DNA of 64,000 nt from Nemertoderma westbladi (taxonomy: Eukaryota; Xenacoelomorpha; Nemertodermatida; Nemertodermatidae), in assembly GCA_032718475.1 (NCBI GenBank), contig JAUCBJ010001302.1, positions 1 to 64,000 of the forward strand, written 5' to 3'. How positions within the stretch are numbered: the stretch's first letter is position 1; every line of letters starts with the position of its first letter. The notes under the pieces were generated by a model. That model searched no databases. It saw only the letters and a list, made by a program, of their open reading frames with translations, and was not told where the DNA came from. This document shows, piece by piece, positions 31,279-43,458 of this stretch. A program made the position numbers and the translations under genes.

Positions 31279-31730
31279 GTGACTTTTTATAAAAAATGTT
31301 TTCTTTATAATAAACGCTATTAGTTCCCACTACATTTTAGTTGAACTGTACATGTACTGTACAATATATAAAATACAAAAATCCTATTTGACGATTTTAT
31401 GATACAACAGCAGAAGGCATAATATACTTCAAGTTCACGTTTTTTACCTGTAAGCTCCAGAAATCTTACATGTTCATTGTTCAAAGGCAAGTGTCAGATG
31501 AACTGTTGAGTAAATGGCACAGCACAACCCAACCCTCTTTTTTGGAATTTTCAACAAATGTTAACAACTATATATTAACCAGTATCTTAATTAATTTTAC
31601 CTCAATAGTCAATATTCACAATCAATACTTTTACAAATTTAGATTTTTCCTTGTATGCCAGCCAGCTTCTTTGACTTTGTCTTATTTGTTCTATACGACC
31701 ACTTTGATTAGTAGTTTAGAAATTATTATA

Positions 31731-32571
31731 TGTGGCTGGCCACGAGAAAAGGGACCTTATGTCACCGGAGGTCGATTTTGAGTTATTAGGCCTATGAGAT
31801 GCAGAATTTTCCAGAGATTTTAACAAAAAAAACGGTGTCTCAATATCTATTTCCAAAAAAAAGTTATAGCGATTTATGTGAAGGTGAATCGGGTAGCAAA
31901 AAAATTTTTATTAATAGCGGTTATAATAAGCGATTATTAAAAAAAATGGAAAATATTAATAATATCATAGCAATTCTTACTATATAGTTAGGCAGCTCAA
32001 TGTTATTCGGCTTTTTATACAACTTTTAACACTTTGAAACTATTAATATTGTTCATGAACTATTTTAAAAAAAATTTTGCAAAATTTTCAAAAAAACATG
32101 TAACCAAAAAAAATTTTTTTTTATTTAAAATTTTTTCAAAAAGATAAATTTTTTTAACAAAATTTAAAATTATTTGTATTTTGAATTCTTTATTGGGATT
32201 ACAAAATTTAAGAACTAACGAAGATAAATTAAGAAAATGACAGCCATATTGCATTTAAAAAATAACTGTAGGCCTACAGTACCTACATATTACAGTAGTA
32301 CAATTACAATTTATTACAGTCCTAAATTCAGACATGAAAACCCTAAGACAGTGTTATATACAACACTGCAACATCTTATATTGCTTCCTGTAATTAGTTA
32401 TTTCCTAGGTATATTGAATATCAGAACCAATTTGAATTTCCCTCATCGTTTTATACATTTCTAAATTGATAATCCAATTAAATTTGTTCAAAAATAGAGG
32501 GAAACTTTAAACGCGATTATCTCAGAATCAGGTTTTGCGACATAAGGTCCCTTTTCTCGTGGCCAGCCACA
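31731..32571. mobile_element. MITE with perfect 33-bp TIRs and TATA duplication
   Basis: 31731-31763 and 32539-32571 are exact reverse complements, starting TGTGGCTGGCCACGAG. Flanks read TATA on both sides (31727-31730 and 32572-32575), consistent with a TA or TATA target duplication. The weaker pairing continues inward for about 20 bp. The interior is very AT-rich with A/T homopolymer blocks and no ORF, so it is a non-autonomous DNA element. Confidence 0.85.
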
Positions 32572-32575
32572 TATA

Positions 32576-33880
32576 CTGTCTTAATGATCTTCTCTTAATA
32601 GTAGTTGTATTGTGGGGCGAGCCATGAAAATGGCGGAGCTTTAGCAAACTGAAGTGAAGTTGTTGAAGTGAAAATATGTAGGCATCAATCAATAGGGCCA
32701 AAAGTTAGGATTTTTGAAGCTCAACAGTCTCCCGCTAGGGCTACATGTCTAAAGCCGCTAAAGGGCTAAATGTATGAAAGTGAATACCTTCCACCGTTTC
32801 CTTGATTTTAATCCGTATATGTCTGAAATTAAACGTGTTATTTATTATAATTGGTTAGGGGACATCTGCTTATATTTTAAATTTAATTGTTTTGAGTTAA
32901 CACTTAACATAAGTTTCTGCTACGTTCTGTGCGATGCCCCACTTCGTGTAAGTTGTGGGCAACGGAGACGCATTAATAATAATTTATTTAACACTATATT
33001 ACTGGATGCAAAGCGATGTATATATATTTACTTAGCCTCAGCTCACGTCTATGGTATAATGAGACGTGACACACTCCATATCGTAGCAGAATTGACGCAA
33101 CATTATTACTTAAATATTCATATTGAAATATGTAATTCATATATGCAGCTGTAATATTTACGTGATGAGCGTTACATTTTGACAACAGTAAATTAGGATA
33201 AAATATACCCGGGCAGCTTCTGAATATTCATGGTAGGTTATTTAATAGCCATGAATATATCCTTAAAATCATATTCTTGTGATAATATTTATACAATACA
33301 ATGTATATCGCAGATTAAATAGGGCCAGGATTAAATACTCAGCTAATCATTTTGTGAGATAAACAATAAGCAAGCTTTCTAATTAGTCTGGCTCATAGAT
33401 GTAATTTACCCTTTCCACGCTGGCTCGAGTAGTGGTGACGTACGTTTGACTGGTTTCCAGCTAGGCAATAGCAAGCACGCCGGCCATGCAGGGGTGTGGA
33501 GCTGGAAGTATAGGGTATGGAGAGATGGGGCACTTTATTAGTTAATTATGTTTAGATCAATTAAAAACACATTATTAAAGTAAATCACTTGAACTAATTA
33601 AAAACTATAATGGAGTGGTGTATGTGAATTACAGATGTATAATTCATGCGTGTTGTAATTCATTTACAGTTAGGTCAATCTACTGATTTACTGGGGTTGT
33701 GAGTGGATCAAAATTCGCCGTCATAGGAACAAGTTCGCAAACGATTTGTGAGTGAGACAGACTAATTAATTTTCATAAGAACAAAGTTCGCAAAAATAGG
33801 AAGAAAGATCGCTGTGAATTTTACAAAATTCTCATTTTCACGTTTTAGGAACAAAGTTCATTAGCTTTGTAACTATTTGC
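32576..33880. other. Intron-like DNA
   Basis: No gene is supported. A frame open from 32774 to 33154 has no recognisable domain or coding-like composition. A short hairpin (GAATATTCATG with CATGAATAT) lies near 33225-33260. Confidence 0.4.
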
Positions 33881-33884
33881 TAGA

Positions 33885-34045
33885 TAATTATTAGCTGAAG
33901 AACTATTATCTGAATAGCATTCGTTAGGTTAGAGAACTAATTGGCTGCGGAACTATTAGCTGAAAAACAATTTCCTGGATAACTATAAGCTGGAGAACTA
34001 TAGCTGGTTAATTATTAGCTGGATAACTATTAGCTGGGAGCTAAT
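33885..34045. repeat. Imperfect ~14-16-bp tandem repeat
   Basis: Repeated AACTATTAGCTGGA-like units with substitutions and small length changes, roughly ten copies. Confidence 0.7.
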
Positions 34046-34443
34046 TTCTTCAGGATTGTCCAACTCTTAGGTGGTGAAGGTAAAGTTCACTATGCACCAG
34101 ATGCATTAGCATTTTCTAGACTCATCCTAAAAATGAGATGGAGCAATATACGAAGACAATATATGATGATGAAACATCTGAGGAACTATGGATGGACCCA
34201 TCATCGTTGCAATCAACATGATGAATGTCCCGCAACAAAATATTAACTATCGTCATAGCATAAATATGTATATTACATAGCAAATTCGAAATGGGTTTCC
34301 AGAACATAAGGTTTAACTGGACATAAAAATGTGACCTTATTGGAGCGCACATGCAGATCTAAGTTTATACTTTACAGCAGGGTTAATATTAAAAGGTCGC
34401 CAAGTAGTTATACCAAAAAATTAACGAAGAAAGGTAACGGAAC

Positions 34444-34547
34444 AACTGCATGCTGCACACAATGGTCAGACTGCATGCTGCACATAATGGACAAACTGCA
34501 TGCTGCTCACAATGGTCAGACTGCTTGCTGCACACAATGGTCAGACA
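34444..34547. repeat. 26-bp tandem repeat, 4 copies
   Basis: Four near-identical units contain CTGCATGCTGCACACAATGG. The open frame across them is a by-product of the repeat. Confidence 0.85.
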
Positions 34548-34729
34548 AAGACTATAGAAAGGGCTGTCAGTGTCGGTTTGGTGTCCGATTATGTGAAATT
34601 ACATATTACATTATAGAGAAGAGTGTTACTGTGCAGAATTCCGTCCATTCGAATTCAAAGAACCACAATAACACCACACCCCGGCAACAAAACCCATGCA
34701 GATAATGCACCCTGACATTGGTAGCCAGC

Positions 34730-35194
34730 CATAAAACAACAAGAATATCAGTTAGAAAAAATCTGGAGCTCTTATATTATAACGCCCGTTCGTATATTAA
34801 TATACTTAAATGTTACTAGTTAGTTACATTTAACTTGAAGTAACATTTAAGTTGTTAGGTGGCACGGTTCGCTACTTATGTATTCATCAGTCAGTGTCAG
34901 TATGTAGCCCCGAACTACATGGGGTTGTCTGGTGCCACTCTGGTGTATCATGTCTGTATGTAGTAGGCTTATACGGGTGTGTAGTTTTTTTAGCGTTAGT
35001 TTAGTTGGTTTTATATTTTGGATATTTTTGTGGCGGGTACCTATGACCCTGAAGATGTCCCGAGGGGTGAAATTGATTGGTCGGTAGCGGTGATGGTTGA
35101 TATAACTAACTAGTAACATTTAAGTATATTAATATACGAATGGGCGTTGTAAAGGCTCCAGATTTGTTCTAACTGATATCCTGTTGTTTTATAC
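34730..35194. mobile_element. Inverted-repeat element, ~97-bp arms
   Basis: The left arm (about 34730-34826) and right arm (about 35100-35194) are reverse complements through CATAAAACAACA, ATATCAGTTAGAA, AATCTGGAGC, AACGCCC and TTCGTATATTAATATAC, with a few mismatches. The inner 46 bp are almost perfect. No ORF is supported inside. GGTAGCCA occurs outside both arms in direct orientation and may be part of the target. Confidence 0.75.
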
Positions 35195-35379
35195 GTTATG
35201 AACTCCCTGCAGTCGGCATGTCGTTTCCTGAATAACTTTAATATTGGTAGCCATGGCGGAAATAAATTTTTGATCACAACAGATGGGCCCATGTGAACTT
35301 TCCCAGAGTGACCAGGAAAGTCGAAATAAAATGGGTCAACATTTGTTTAAAGGGGTGGGTGGGTGGCTTGGTCGGTCGG

Positions 35380-35695
35380 TTGGTCGGTGGGAAGGTGGGA
35401 ATGTAGGAAGTTGGGAATGTGGGAAGGTGGATGGGAATGTGGGAATGCGGGAAGGTGGATGGGAATTTGGGAAGGATGGTGCGAATGTAGGAAGATGGTT
35501 ATGTGGGAAGTTGGGTGGGAATGTAGGAAGATGGGAAGGTGGGTGGGAATGTAGGAAGATGGGAATGTGGGAAGATGGGAAGGTGGATGGGAATTTCGGA
35601 AGGTCGGTGGGAATGTAGGAAGATGGGAATGTGGGAAGTTGGATGAGAATGTGGGTAGGTGAGTGGGAATGTAGGAAGATGAGAATATGGGAACG
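35380..35695 (-). repeat. GGGAATGTGGGAAG-type minisatellite, inverted block
   Basis: Purine-rich units (GGGAATGTAGGAAGATGGGA, GGAAGGTGGATGGGAATG) are the reverse complement of the large pyrimidine-rich array that starts at 35.77 kb. The open frames in both strands are repeat artefacts. Confidence 0.9.
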
Positions 35696-35702
35696 TTGTT
35701 TT

Positions 35703-35768
35703 TACCTACCAATTGAGGGAAAGGAGCAGGTTACAGCAACGGGCTTTTCTATCCAAACAATATACATT
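35703..35768. repeat. Single copy of the 22.3-kb dispersed repeat at the array's strand switch
   Basis: The sequence CCAATTGAGGGAAAGGAGCA, then a GGTTACAG and GGGCTTTTCTATCCAAACAA stretch, matches units at 22.3-22.85 kb. It sits exactly where the minisatellite turns from G-rich to C-rich on the + strand. Confidence 0.8.
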
Positions 35769-35769
35769 G

Positions 35770-38286
35770 TTATTCACATCTTCCCACATTTCCATCAACC
35801 TTCCCACCTCCCTACAATCCTATGAACATTCCCATCTTCCCACCCAGCCACCATCCCATATTCCCATCCACCTCCCTACATTCCCATCATCCTACATTCC
35901 TATCATCCATCTTTCCACATTCCCATCCACCTTCCCATCTTCCTACATTACCATCCACCTTCCCACATTCTCATACATCTTTCCACATTCCCATCCACCT
36001 TCCCACATTCCCATCTTCCTACATTCCCATCCACTTTCCCACATTCCCATCCACCTTCCCATCTTCCCACATTCCCGTCCAACTTCACACATTCCCATCT
36101 TCCTCATTCCCTCCCACTTTCCACATTCCCATCTTCCCACATTCCCATCCACCTTCCCAAATTATCATCTTCCCACATTCCCATCTTCCTACATTCTCAC
36201 CCACCTTCCCATCTTCCTACATTCCCATCCACCTTCCCATCTTTATACATTCCCATCCACCTTCCCATCTTCCCACATTCCCGTCCAACTTCACACATTC
36301 CCATCTTCCTCATTCCCTCCCACTTTCCACATTCCCATCTTCCCACATTCCCATCCACCTTCCCAAATTATCATCTTCCCACATTCCCATCTTCCTACAT
36401 TCTCACCCACCTTCCCATCTTCCTACATTCCCATCCACCTTCCCATCTTTATACATTCCCATCCACCTTCCCACATTCCCATCAACCTTCCCAAATTCCC
36501 ATCCACCTTCCCACATTCCCATCTCCCTACATTCTCATCCACCTTCCTATCTTCCCATCTTCCTACAATCCCACACACCTTCCCACATTCCCATCCACCT
36601 CCCCATAATCCCACATTCCCATCCACCTTCCCACATTCCCATCTTCCCACATTCCCATCCACCTTCCCACATTCCTCATTCCCACCCACCTTCCCACATT
36701 CCCATCCACCTTCCCACATTCCCACACACCTTCCCACATTCCCATCCACCTCCCCATATTCCCACATTCCCATCCACCTTCCCACATTCTCATCTTCCTA
36801 CATTCCCATCCATCTTCCCACATTCCCATCTTCCCACATTCCCATCCACCTTCCCACATTCTCATATTCCTACATTCCCATCCATCTTCCCACATTCCCA
36901 TCTTCCCACATTCCTATCTTCCAACATTCTCATCTTCCCACATTCCCATCTTCCTACATTACCATCCACCTTCCCACATTCTCATCCATCTTACCATCTT
37001 CCCACATTCCCAGCTTCCTACATTCCCATCCACTCCCACATTCCCATCTTCCTACATTCCAATCCACCTTCCCACATTCCCATCTTCCCACATTCCCATC
37101 TTGCCACATTCCCATCTTCCTCATTCCCACCCACCTTCCCACATTCCCATCCACCTTCCCATCTCCCCACATTCCCATCCACCTTCCCACATTCCCATCT
37201 TCCTACATTCCCATCTTCCCACATTCCCAACCACCTTCCCATCTTCCCACATACCCACCCACCTTCCCATCTTCCCACATTCCCATCCAACTTCCCATCT
37301 TCCTCATTCCCTCCCACCTTTTCACATTCCCATCTTCCCACATTCCCATCCACATTCCCAAATTCTCATCTTCCCACATTCCCATCTTCCTACATTCTCC
37401 CATCCACCTTCCCATATTCTCACATTCCCATATACCTTCCTATCTTCCCACATCCCCATCTTCCCACATTCCCACACACCTTCCCACATTCCCATCCACC
37501 TCCCCATATTCCCACATTCCCATCCACCTTCCCACATTCTCATCTTCCTACATTCCCATCCATCTTCCCACATTCCCATCTTCCCACATTCCCATCTTCC
37601 CACATTCCCATCTTCCCACATTCCCATCTTCCCACATTCTCATCTTCCTACATTCCCATCCATCTTCCCACATTCCCATCCATCTTCCCACATTCCCATC
37701 TTCCTACATTCCCATCTTCCCACATTCCCATCCATCTTCCCACATTCCCATCTTCCTACATTCCCATCCACCTTCCCACATTCTCATCCATCTTACCATC
37801 TTCCCACATTCCCAGCTTCCTACATTCCCATCCACCTTCCCACATTCTCATCTTCCTACATTCCAATCCACATTCTCATCTTCCCACATTCCCATCTTCC
37901 TCATTCCCACCCACCTTCCCACATTCCCATCCACCTTCCCATCTACCCACATTCCCATCCACCTTCCCACATTCCCATCTTCCTACATTCCCATCTTCCC
38001 ACATTCCCATCCACCTTCCCATCTTCCCACATTCCCATCCAACTTCCCATCTTCCTCATTCCCTCCCACCTTTTCACATTCCCATCTTCCCACATTCCCA
38101 TCCACATTCCCAAATTCTCATCTTCCCACATTCCCATCTTCCTACATTCTCCCATCCACCTTCCCATATTCTCACATTCCCATCCACCTTCCCACATTCC
38201 CATCTTCCCACATTCCCATCCACCCACATTCCCATCTTAACCCACCTTCCCACCCACCCACCCACCTTCCCTTCCCTTCCCACCCA
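35770..38286 (+). repeat. CATTCCCATC/CTTCCCA minisatellite, first large block
   Basis: About 2.5 kb of units built from CTTCCCACATTCCCATC, CCACCTTCCCA and CTTCCTACATTCCCA, ordered irregularly. Larger blocks recur (for example 36045-36220 and 36255-36420, and around 37080-37400 and 37880-38160), so it grew by block duplication as well as by slippage. There is a CCCACCCACCCACC cap at the right end. The + strand has two overlapping long open frames of nearly 900 codons each, rich in His, Pro, Ser and Phe; these exist because the unit lacks stops and I do not call them genes. Confidence 0.95.
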
Positions 38287-38985
38287 CCGACCTTCTCACT
38301 CAACGTCCGACCGACTGATCAACAGACCATCCCCCCTCAAAAAAGAGGACTTCGCGCAGCACGTGAATACCAAAACACCCCCATGTGAAGTTTCCCAGAC
38401 TGTTTGGGAAGATGGTCGAAAATACGAAAGTTGCCTAATGATAGTGAATGGGCCAAATTCCTTTTCGATGTGTTTTTTTTTCGCTGGGAATGGGAATCAT
38501 GGGAAGCTTCACATGGGCGAACAGATGAGTATTCAGGTTGGATCTCTGTGTATGAATGTGTAGAGCAAACACTGATACGAAAGCAATCTGTAGAAAACTC
38601 ACAATGGGTTTCGTGATTACTGATTATTGTTCACCCAAAACCGGAGGCCCACCATTCAATAGCGGCGAGCTCAACAATTTTCTGAAATCATGGGGGGGGG
38701 GGGGGTAGATAACGATATATCCTCTCTCCACCTCCCACAAACAATGGATGTGCAGAAAATGCAGTAAAGCAAGCCAAGAAACTCATTAAATGTTGCTGGA
38801 ATTAAAAAGCTGGTAGCATAGAAATGGGTAGTTTTTTGTAGGTTCTACTTGCTATTGGGCTACTTGCTTGCTGCTTGCTATTCAGATTGGGCTGGAGGAG
38901 AGTCACCAGCAGAAATAATGTTTGGACGCAAAATTAAAGAATCCAAGGGCGCAATTCCGAGACTAAGAAACGTCAGATATTCGTA
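38287..38985 (+). repeat. Direct duplication, copy A
   Basis: About 700 bp with high identity to 40788-41472. Inside are the short inverted termini CCCATGTGAAGTTTCCCA (38381) and TGGGAAGCTTCACATGGG (ending 38518) around a ~140-bp core, and then broken Gypsy integrase coding sequence. The two copies bracket the second minisatellite block. Confidence 0.85.
38605..38985 (+). pseudogene. Ty3/Gypsy integrase fragment, copy A (broken)
   Basis: The + strand frames give the integrase catalytic-core segment GPPFNSGELNNFLKSW, which lies after the second catalytic Asp position. Then, after a G-run frame break at 38692-38705, come an ENAVKQAKKLIK-like helix in another frame and a SPAEIMFGRKIKE stretch in a further frame. 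These are standard Ty3/Gypsy integrase landmarks. Frameshifts and stops separate them, so it is dead. The right end runs straight into the minisatellite. Confidence 0.65.
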
Positions 38986-40787
38986 CATCTTCCTACATTC
39001 CCACACACCTTCCCACATTCACATCCACCTCCCCATATTCCCACATTCCCATCCACCTTCCCACATTCTCATCTTCCTACATTCCCATCCATCTTCCCAC
39101 ATTCCCATCTTCCCACATTCCCATCTTCTCACATTCCCATCCACCTTCCCATCTTCCTACTTTGCCATCCACCTTCCCACATTCTCATCCATCTTACCAT
39201 CTTCCCACATTCCCATCCACCTTCCCACATTCCCAGCTTCCTACATTCTCATCCACTTTCCCACATTCCCATATTCCTACATTCCAATCCACCTTCCCAC
39301 ATTCCCATCTTCCCACATTCCCATCTTGCCACATTCCCATCTTCATCATTCCCACCCACATTCCCATCCACCTTCCCACATTCCCATCTCCCTACATTCC
39401 CATCTTCCCAAATTCCCATACACCTTCCCATCTTCCCACATTCCCATCCATCTTCCCACATTCCCATCTTCCTCATTCCCTCCCACCTTTCCACATTCCC
39501 ATATTCCCACATTCACATCCACATTCCCCAATTCTCATCTTCCCACATTACCATCTTCCTACATTCTCACCCACCTTCCCATCTTCCTACATTCCCATCC
39601 ACCTTCCCACATTCCCAGCTTCATACATTCCCATCCACTTTCCCACATTCCCATCTTCCTACATTCCAATCCACCTTCCCACATTCCCATCTTCCCACAT
39701 CCCCATCTTGCCACATTCCCATCTTCCTCATTCCCACCCACCTTCCCACATTCCCATCCACCTTCCCATCTCCCCACATTCCCATCCACCTTCCCACATT
39801 CCCATCTTCCTACATTCCCGTCTTCCCACATTCCCATCCACCTGCCCACATTACCATCCACCTTCCCAAATTTTCATCTTCCTACATTCCCATCCACCTT
39901 CCCACATTCCCATCCACCTTCCCACATTCCCATCCACCTTCCCACATTCCCATCTTCCCACATTCCCATCTTCCCACATTCCCATCTTCCCACATTCCCG
40001 TATTCCTCATTCCCACCCACCTTCCCACATTTCCATCTACCTTCCCACATTCCCATCTTCCTACATTCCCATCCACCTTCCCACATTCCCATCTTCCCAC
40101 ATTCCCATCTTCCTACATTCCCATCCACCTTCCCACATTCTGATCTCCCCACATTCCCTTCCACCTTCCTAAATTCCCATCCACCTTCCCACATTCCCAT
40201 CTTCCTACATTCCCATCCACCTTCCTATCTTCCCACATTCCCATCTTCATACATTCCCACACACCTTCCCACATTCCCATCCACCTCACCATATTCCCAC
40301 ATTCCCATCCACCTTCCCACATTCTCATCTTCCTACATTCCCATCCACCTTCCCACATTCCCATCTTCCCACATTCCCGTATTCCTCATTCCCACCCACT
40401 TTCCCACATTCCCATCAACCTCCCCATATTCCTACATTCCCATCTACCTTCCCACATTCCCATCTTCCTACATTCCCATCCACCTTCCCACATTCCCATC
40501 TTCCCACATTATCATCTTCCTACATTCCCACACACCTTCCCACATTCCCATCCACCTTCCCATATTCCCACATTCCCATCCACCTTCCCACATTCCCATC
40601 TTCCTACATTCCCACCTTCCTACATTCCCATCTTCCCATCCACCTTCCCGCATTCCCATCTTCCCACATTCCCATCCACCCACATTCCCACCCACCCACC
40701 TTCCCTTCCCACCCACCCACCTTCCCTTCCCACCCACCCACCTTCCCTTCCCTTCCCACCCACCCACCTTCCCTTCCCACCAACCCA
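38986..40787 (+). repeat. CATTCCCATC/CTTCCCA minisatellite, second large block
   Basis: The same unit family as the first block, on the same strand, 1.8 kb, ending in a (CCCACCCACCTTCCCTT) cap that matches the cap at 38.23-38.29 kb. A long open frame across it is an artefact of composition. Confidence 0.95.
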
Positions 40788-41472
40788 CCTTCTCACTCAA
40801 CGTCCGACCGACTAATCAACAGACCATCCCCCCTCAAAAAAAGACGACTTCGCGCAGCACGTGAATCCCAAAACACCCCCCATGTGAAGTTTCCCAGACA
40901 GTTTGGAAAGATGGTCGAAAATACGAAAGTTGCCTAATGATAGTGAATGGGCCAAATTCCTTTTCGATGTGTTTTTTTTTTTGCTGGGAATGGGAATCCT
41001 AGGAAACTTCACATGGGCGAACAGATGAGTATTCAGGTTGGATGTCTGTGTATGAATGTGTAGAGCAAACACTGATACGAAAGCAATCTGTAGAAAACTC
41101 ACAATGGGTTTCGTGATTACTGATTATTGTTCACCCAAAACCGGAGGCCCACCATTTAATAGCGGCGAGCTCAACAATTTTCTGAAATCATGGGGGGGTA
41201 GATAACGATATATCCTCTCTCCACCTCCCACAAACAATGGATGTGCAGAAAATGCAGTAAAGCAAGCCAAGAAACTCATTAAATGTTGCTGGAATGAAAA
41301 AGCTGGAAGCATAGAAATGGGTAGTTTTTTGTAGGTTCTACTTGCTATTGGGCTACTTGCTATTCAGATTGGGCTGGAGGAGTGTTACCAGCAGAAATAA
41401 TGTTTGGACGCAGAATTAAAGAACCTCTTCCAACCCGTCCAAGTGCGCAATTCCGAGACTAAGAAACGTCAG
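40788..41472 (+). repeat. Direct duplication, copy B
   Basis: Matches copy A (38287-38985) with scattered substitutions and small indels. It lacks part of the CTTGCTGCTTGCTATT stretch and keeps a CCTCTTCCAACCCGTCC stretch that copy A has lost. Confidence 0.85.
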
Positions 41473-41603
41473 ATATTCGAAATCAACGTGCCAACTCTGT
41501 GGACGATAGACGAGAAATGAAAAGGAAACAGTATGACGAGGACACAAAACCCTTGGATAGCCTCGCCATTGGCCGTCGCGTTGTTGTCCAAGATCCAAAA
41601 TAT
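41107..41603 (+). pseudogene. Ty3/Gypsy integrase fragment, copy B (broken)
   Basis: This is the same integrase landmarks as copy A but extends further. GPPFNSGELNNFLKSW is followed in other frames by an ENAVKQAKKLIK helix, then LPAEIMFGRRIKEPLP, and then the C-terminal stretch MKRKQYDEDTKPL...GRRVVVQDPKY that in Gypsy elements precedes the chromatin/DNA-binding tail. At least three frame changes and a stop before the 36-bp satellite make it non-functional. It ends where the satellite begins. Confidence 0.7.
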
Positions 41604-41611
41604 TAACGGTG

Positions 41612-43458
41612 GGCGGTACAGGCACGTTAACAGCACACACATCACACCATGATAGCGGCACGTTAACAGCACACACATCACACCATGATAGCGGCACGTT
41701 AACAGCACACACATCACACCATGATAGCGGCACGTTAACAGCACACACATCACACCATGATAGCGGCACGTTGACAGCACACACATCACACCATGATAGC
41801 GGCACGTTAACAGCACACACATCACACCATGATAGCGGCACGTTAACAGCACACACATCACACCATGATAGCGGCACGTTAACAGCACACACATCACACC
41901 ATGATAGCGGCACGTTAACAGCACACACATCACACCATGATAGCGGCACGTTAACAGCACACACATCACACCTTGATAGCGGCACGTTAACAGCACACAC
42001 ATCACACCATGATAGCGGTACGTTAACAGCAGACACATCACACCATGATAGCGGCACGTTAACAGCACACACATCACACCATGATAGCGGCACGTTAACA
42101 GCACACACATCACACCATGATAGCGGCACGTTAACAGCACACACATCACACCATGATAGCGGCACGTTAACAGCACACACATCACACCATGATAGCGGCA
42201 CGTTAACAGCACACACATCACACCATGATAGCGGCACGTTAACAGCACACACATCACACCATGATAGCGGCACGTTAACAGCACACACATCACACCATGA
42301 TAGCGGCACGTTAACAGCACACACATCACACCATGATAGCGGCACGTTAACAGCACACACATCACACCATGATAGCGGCACGTTAACAGCACACACATCA
42401 CACCATGATAGCGGCACGTTAACAGCACACACATCACACCATGATAGCGGCACGTTAACAGCACACACATCACACCATGATAGCGGCACGTTAACAGCAC
42501 ACACATCACACCATGATAGCGGCACGTTAACAGCACACACATCACACCATGATAGCGGCACGTTAACAGCACACACATCACACCTTGATAGCGGCACGTT
42601 AACAGCACACACATCACACCATGATAGCGGTACGTTAACAGCAGACACATCACACCATGATAGCGGCACGTTAACAGCACACACATCACACCATGATAGC
42701 GGCACGTTAACAGCACACACATCACACCATGATAGCGGCACGTTAACAGCACACACATCACACCATGATAGCGGCACGTTAACAGCACACACATCACACC
42801 ATGATAGCGGCACGTTAACAGCACACACATCACACCATGATAGCGGCACGTTAACAGCACACACATCACACCATGATAGCGGCACGTTAACAGCACACAC
42901 ATCACACCATGATAGCGGCACGTTAACAGCACACACATCACACCATGATAGCGGCACGTTAACAGCACACACATCACACCATGATAGCGGCACGTTAACA
43001 GCACACACATCACACCATGATAGCGGCACGTTAACAACACACATATCACACCATGATAGCGGCACGTTAACAGCACACACATCACACCATGATAGCGGCA
43101 CGTTAACAACACACACATCACACCATGATAGCGGCACGTTAACAGCACACACATCACACCATGATAGCGGCACGTTAACAGCACACACATCACACCTTGA
43201 TAGCGGCACGTTAACAGCACACACATCACACCATGATAGCGGTACGTTAACAGCACACACATCACACCATGATAGCGGCACGTTAACAGCACACACATCA
43301 CACCATGATAGCGGCACGTTAACAGCACACACATCACACCATGATAGCGGCACGTTAACAGCACACACATCACACCATGATAGCGGCACGTTAACAGCAC
43401 ACACATCACACCATGACAGAGGCACGTTAACAGCACACACATCACACCATGACTATAT
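41612..43458 (+). repeat. 36-bp satellite, about 51 copies, with 612-bp higher-order repeat
   Basis: The unit begins GGCACGTTAACAGCACAC and ends CACACCATGATAGC. Copies are nearly identical. A CACCTTGAT variant recurs at 41971, 42583 and 43195, and a GGTACGTT variant at 42017, 42629 and 43241, each exactly 612 bp (17 units) apart. The period is divisible by three and several frames lack stops, so both strands show ORFs of about 625-675 codons encoding a 12-residue repeat. These are artefacts. Confidence 0.95.

Noticed and set aside
32774-33154. 126-codon open frame
   Set aside because: AT-rich, no recognisable motif, no splice or start context; likely chance.
35713-38563. Overlapping + strand open frames of nearly 900 codons each rich in His, Pro, Ser and Phe
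   Set aside because: They lie almost wholly within the TTCCCA minisatellite, overlap each other in different frames and follow repeat composition. No domain or start context supports a protein.
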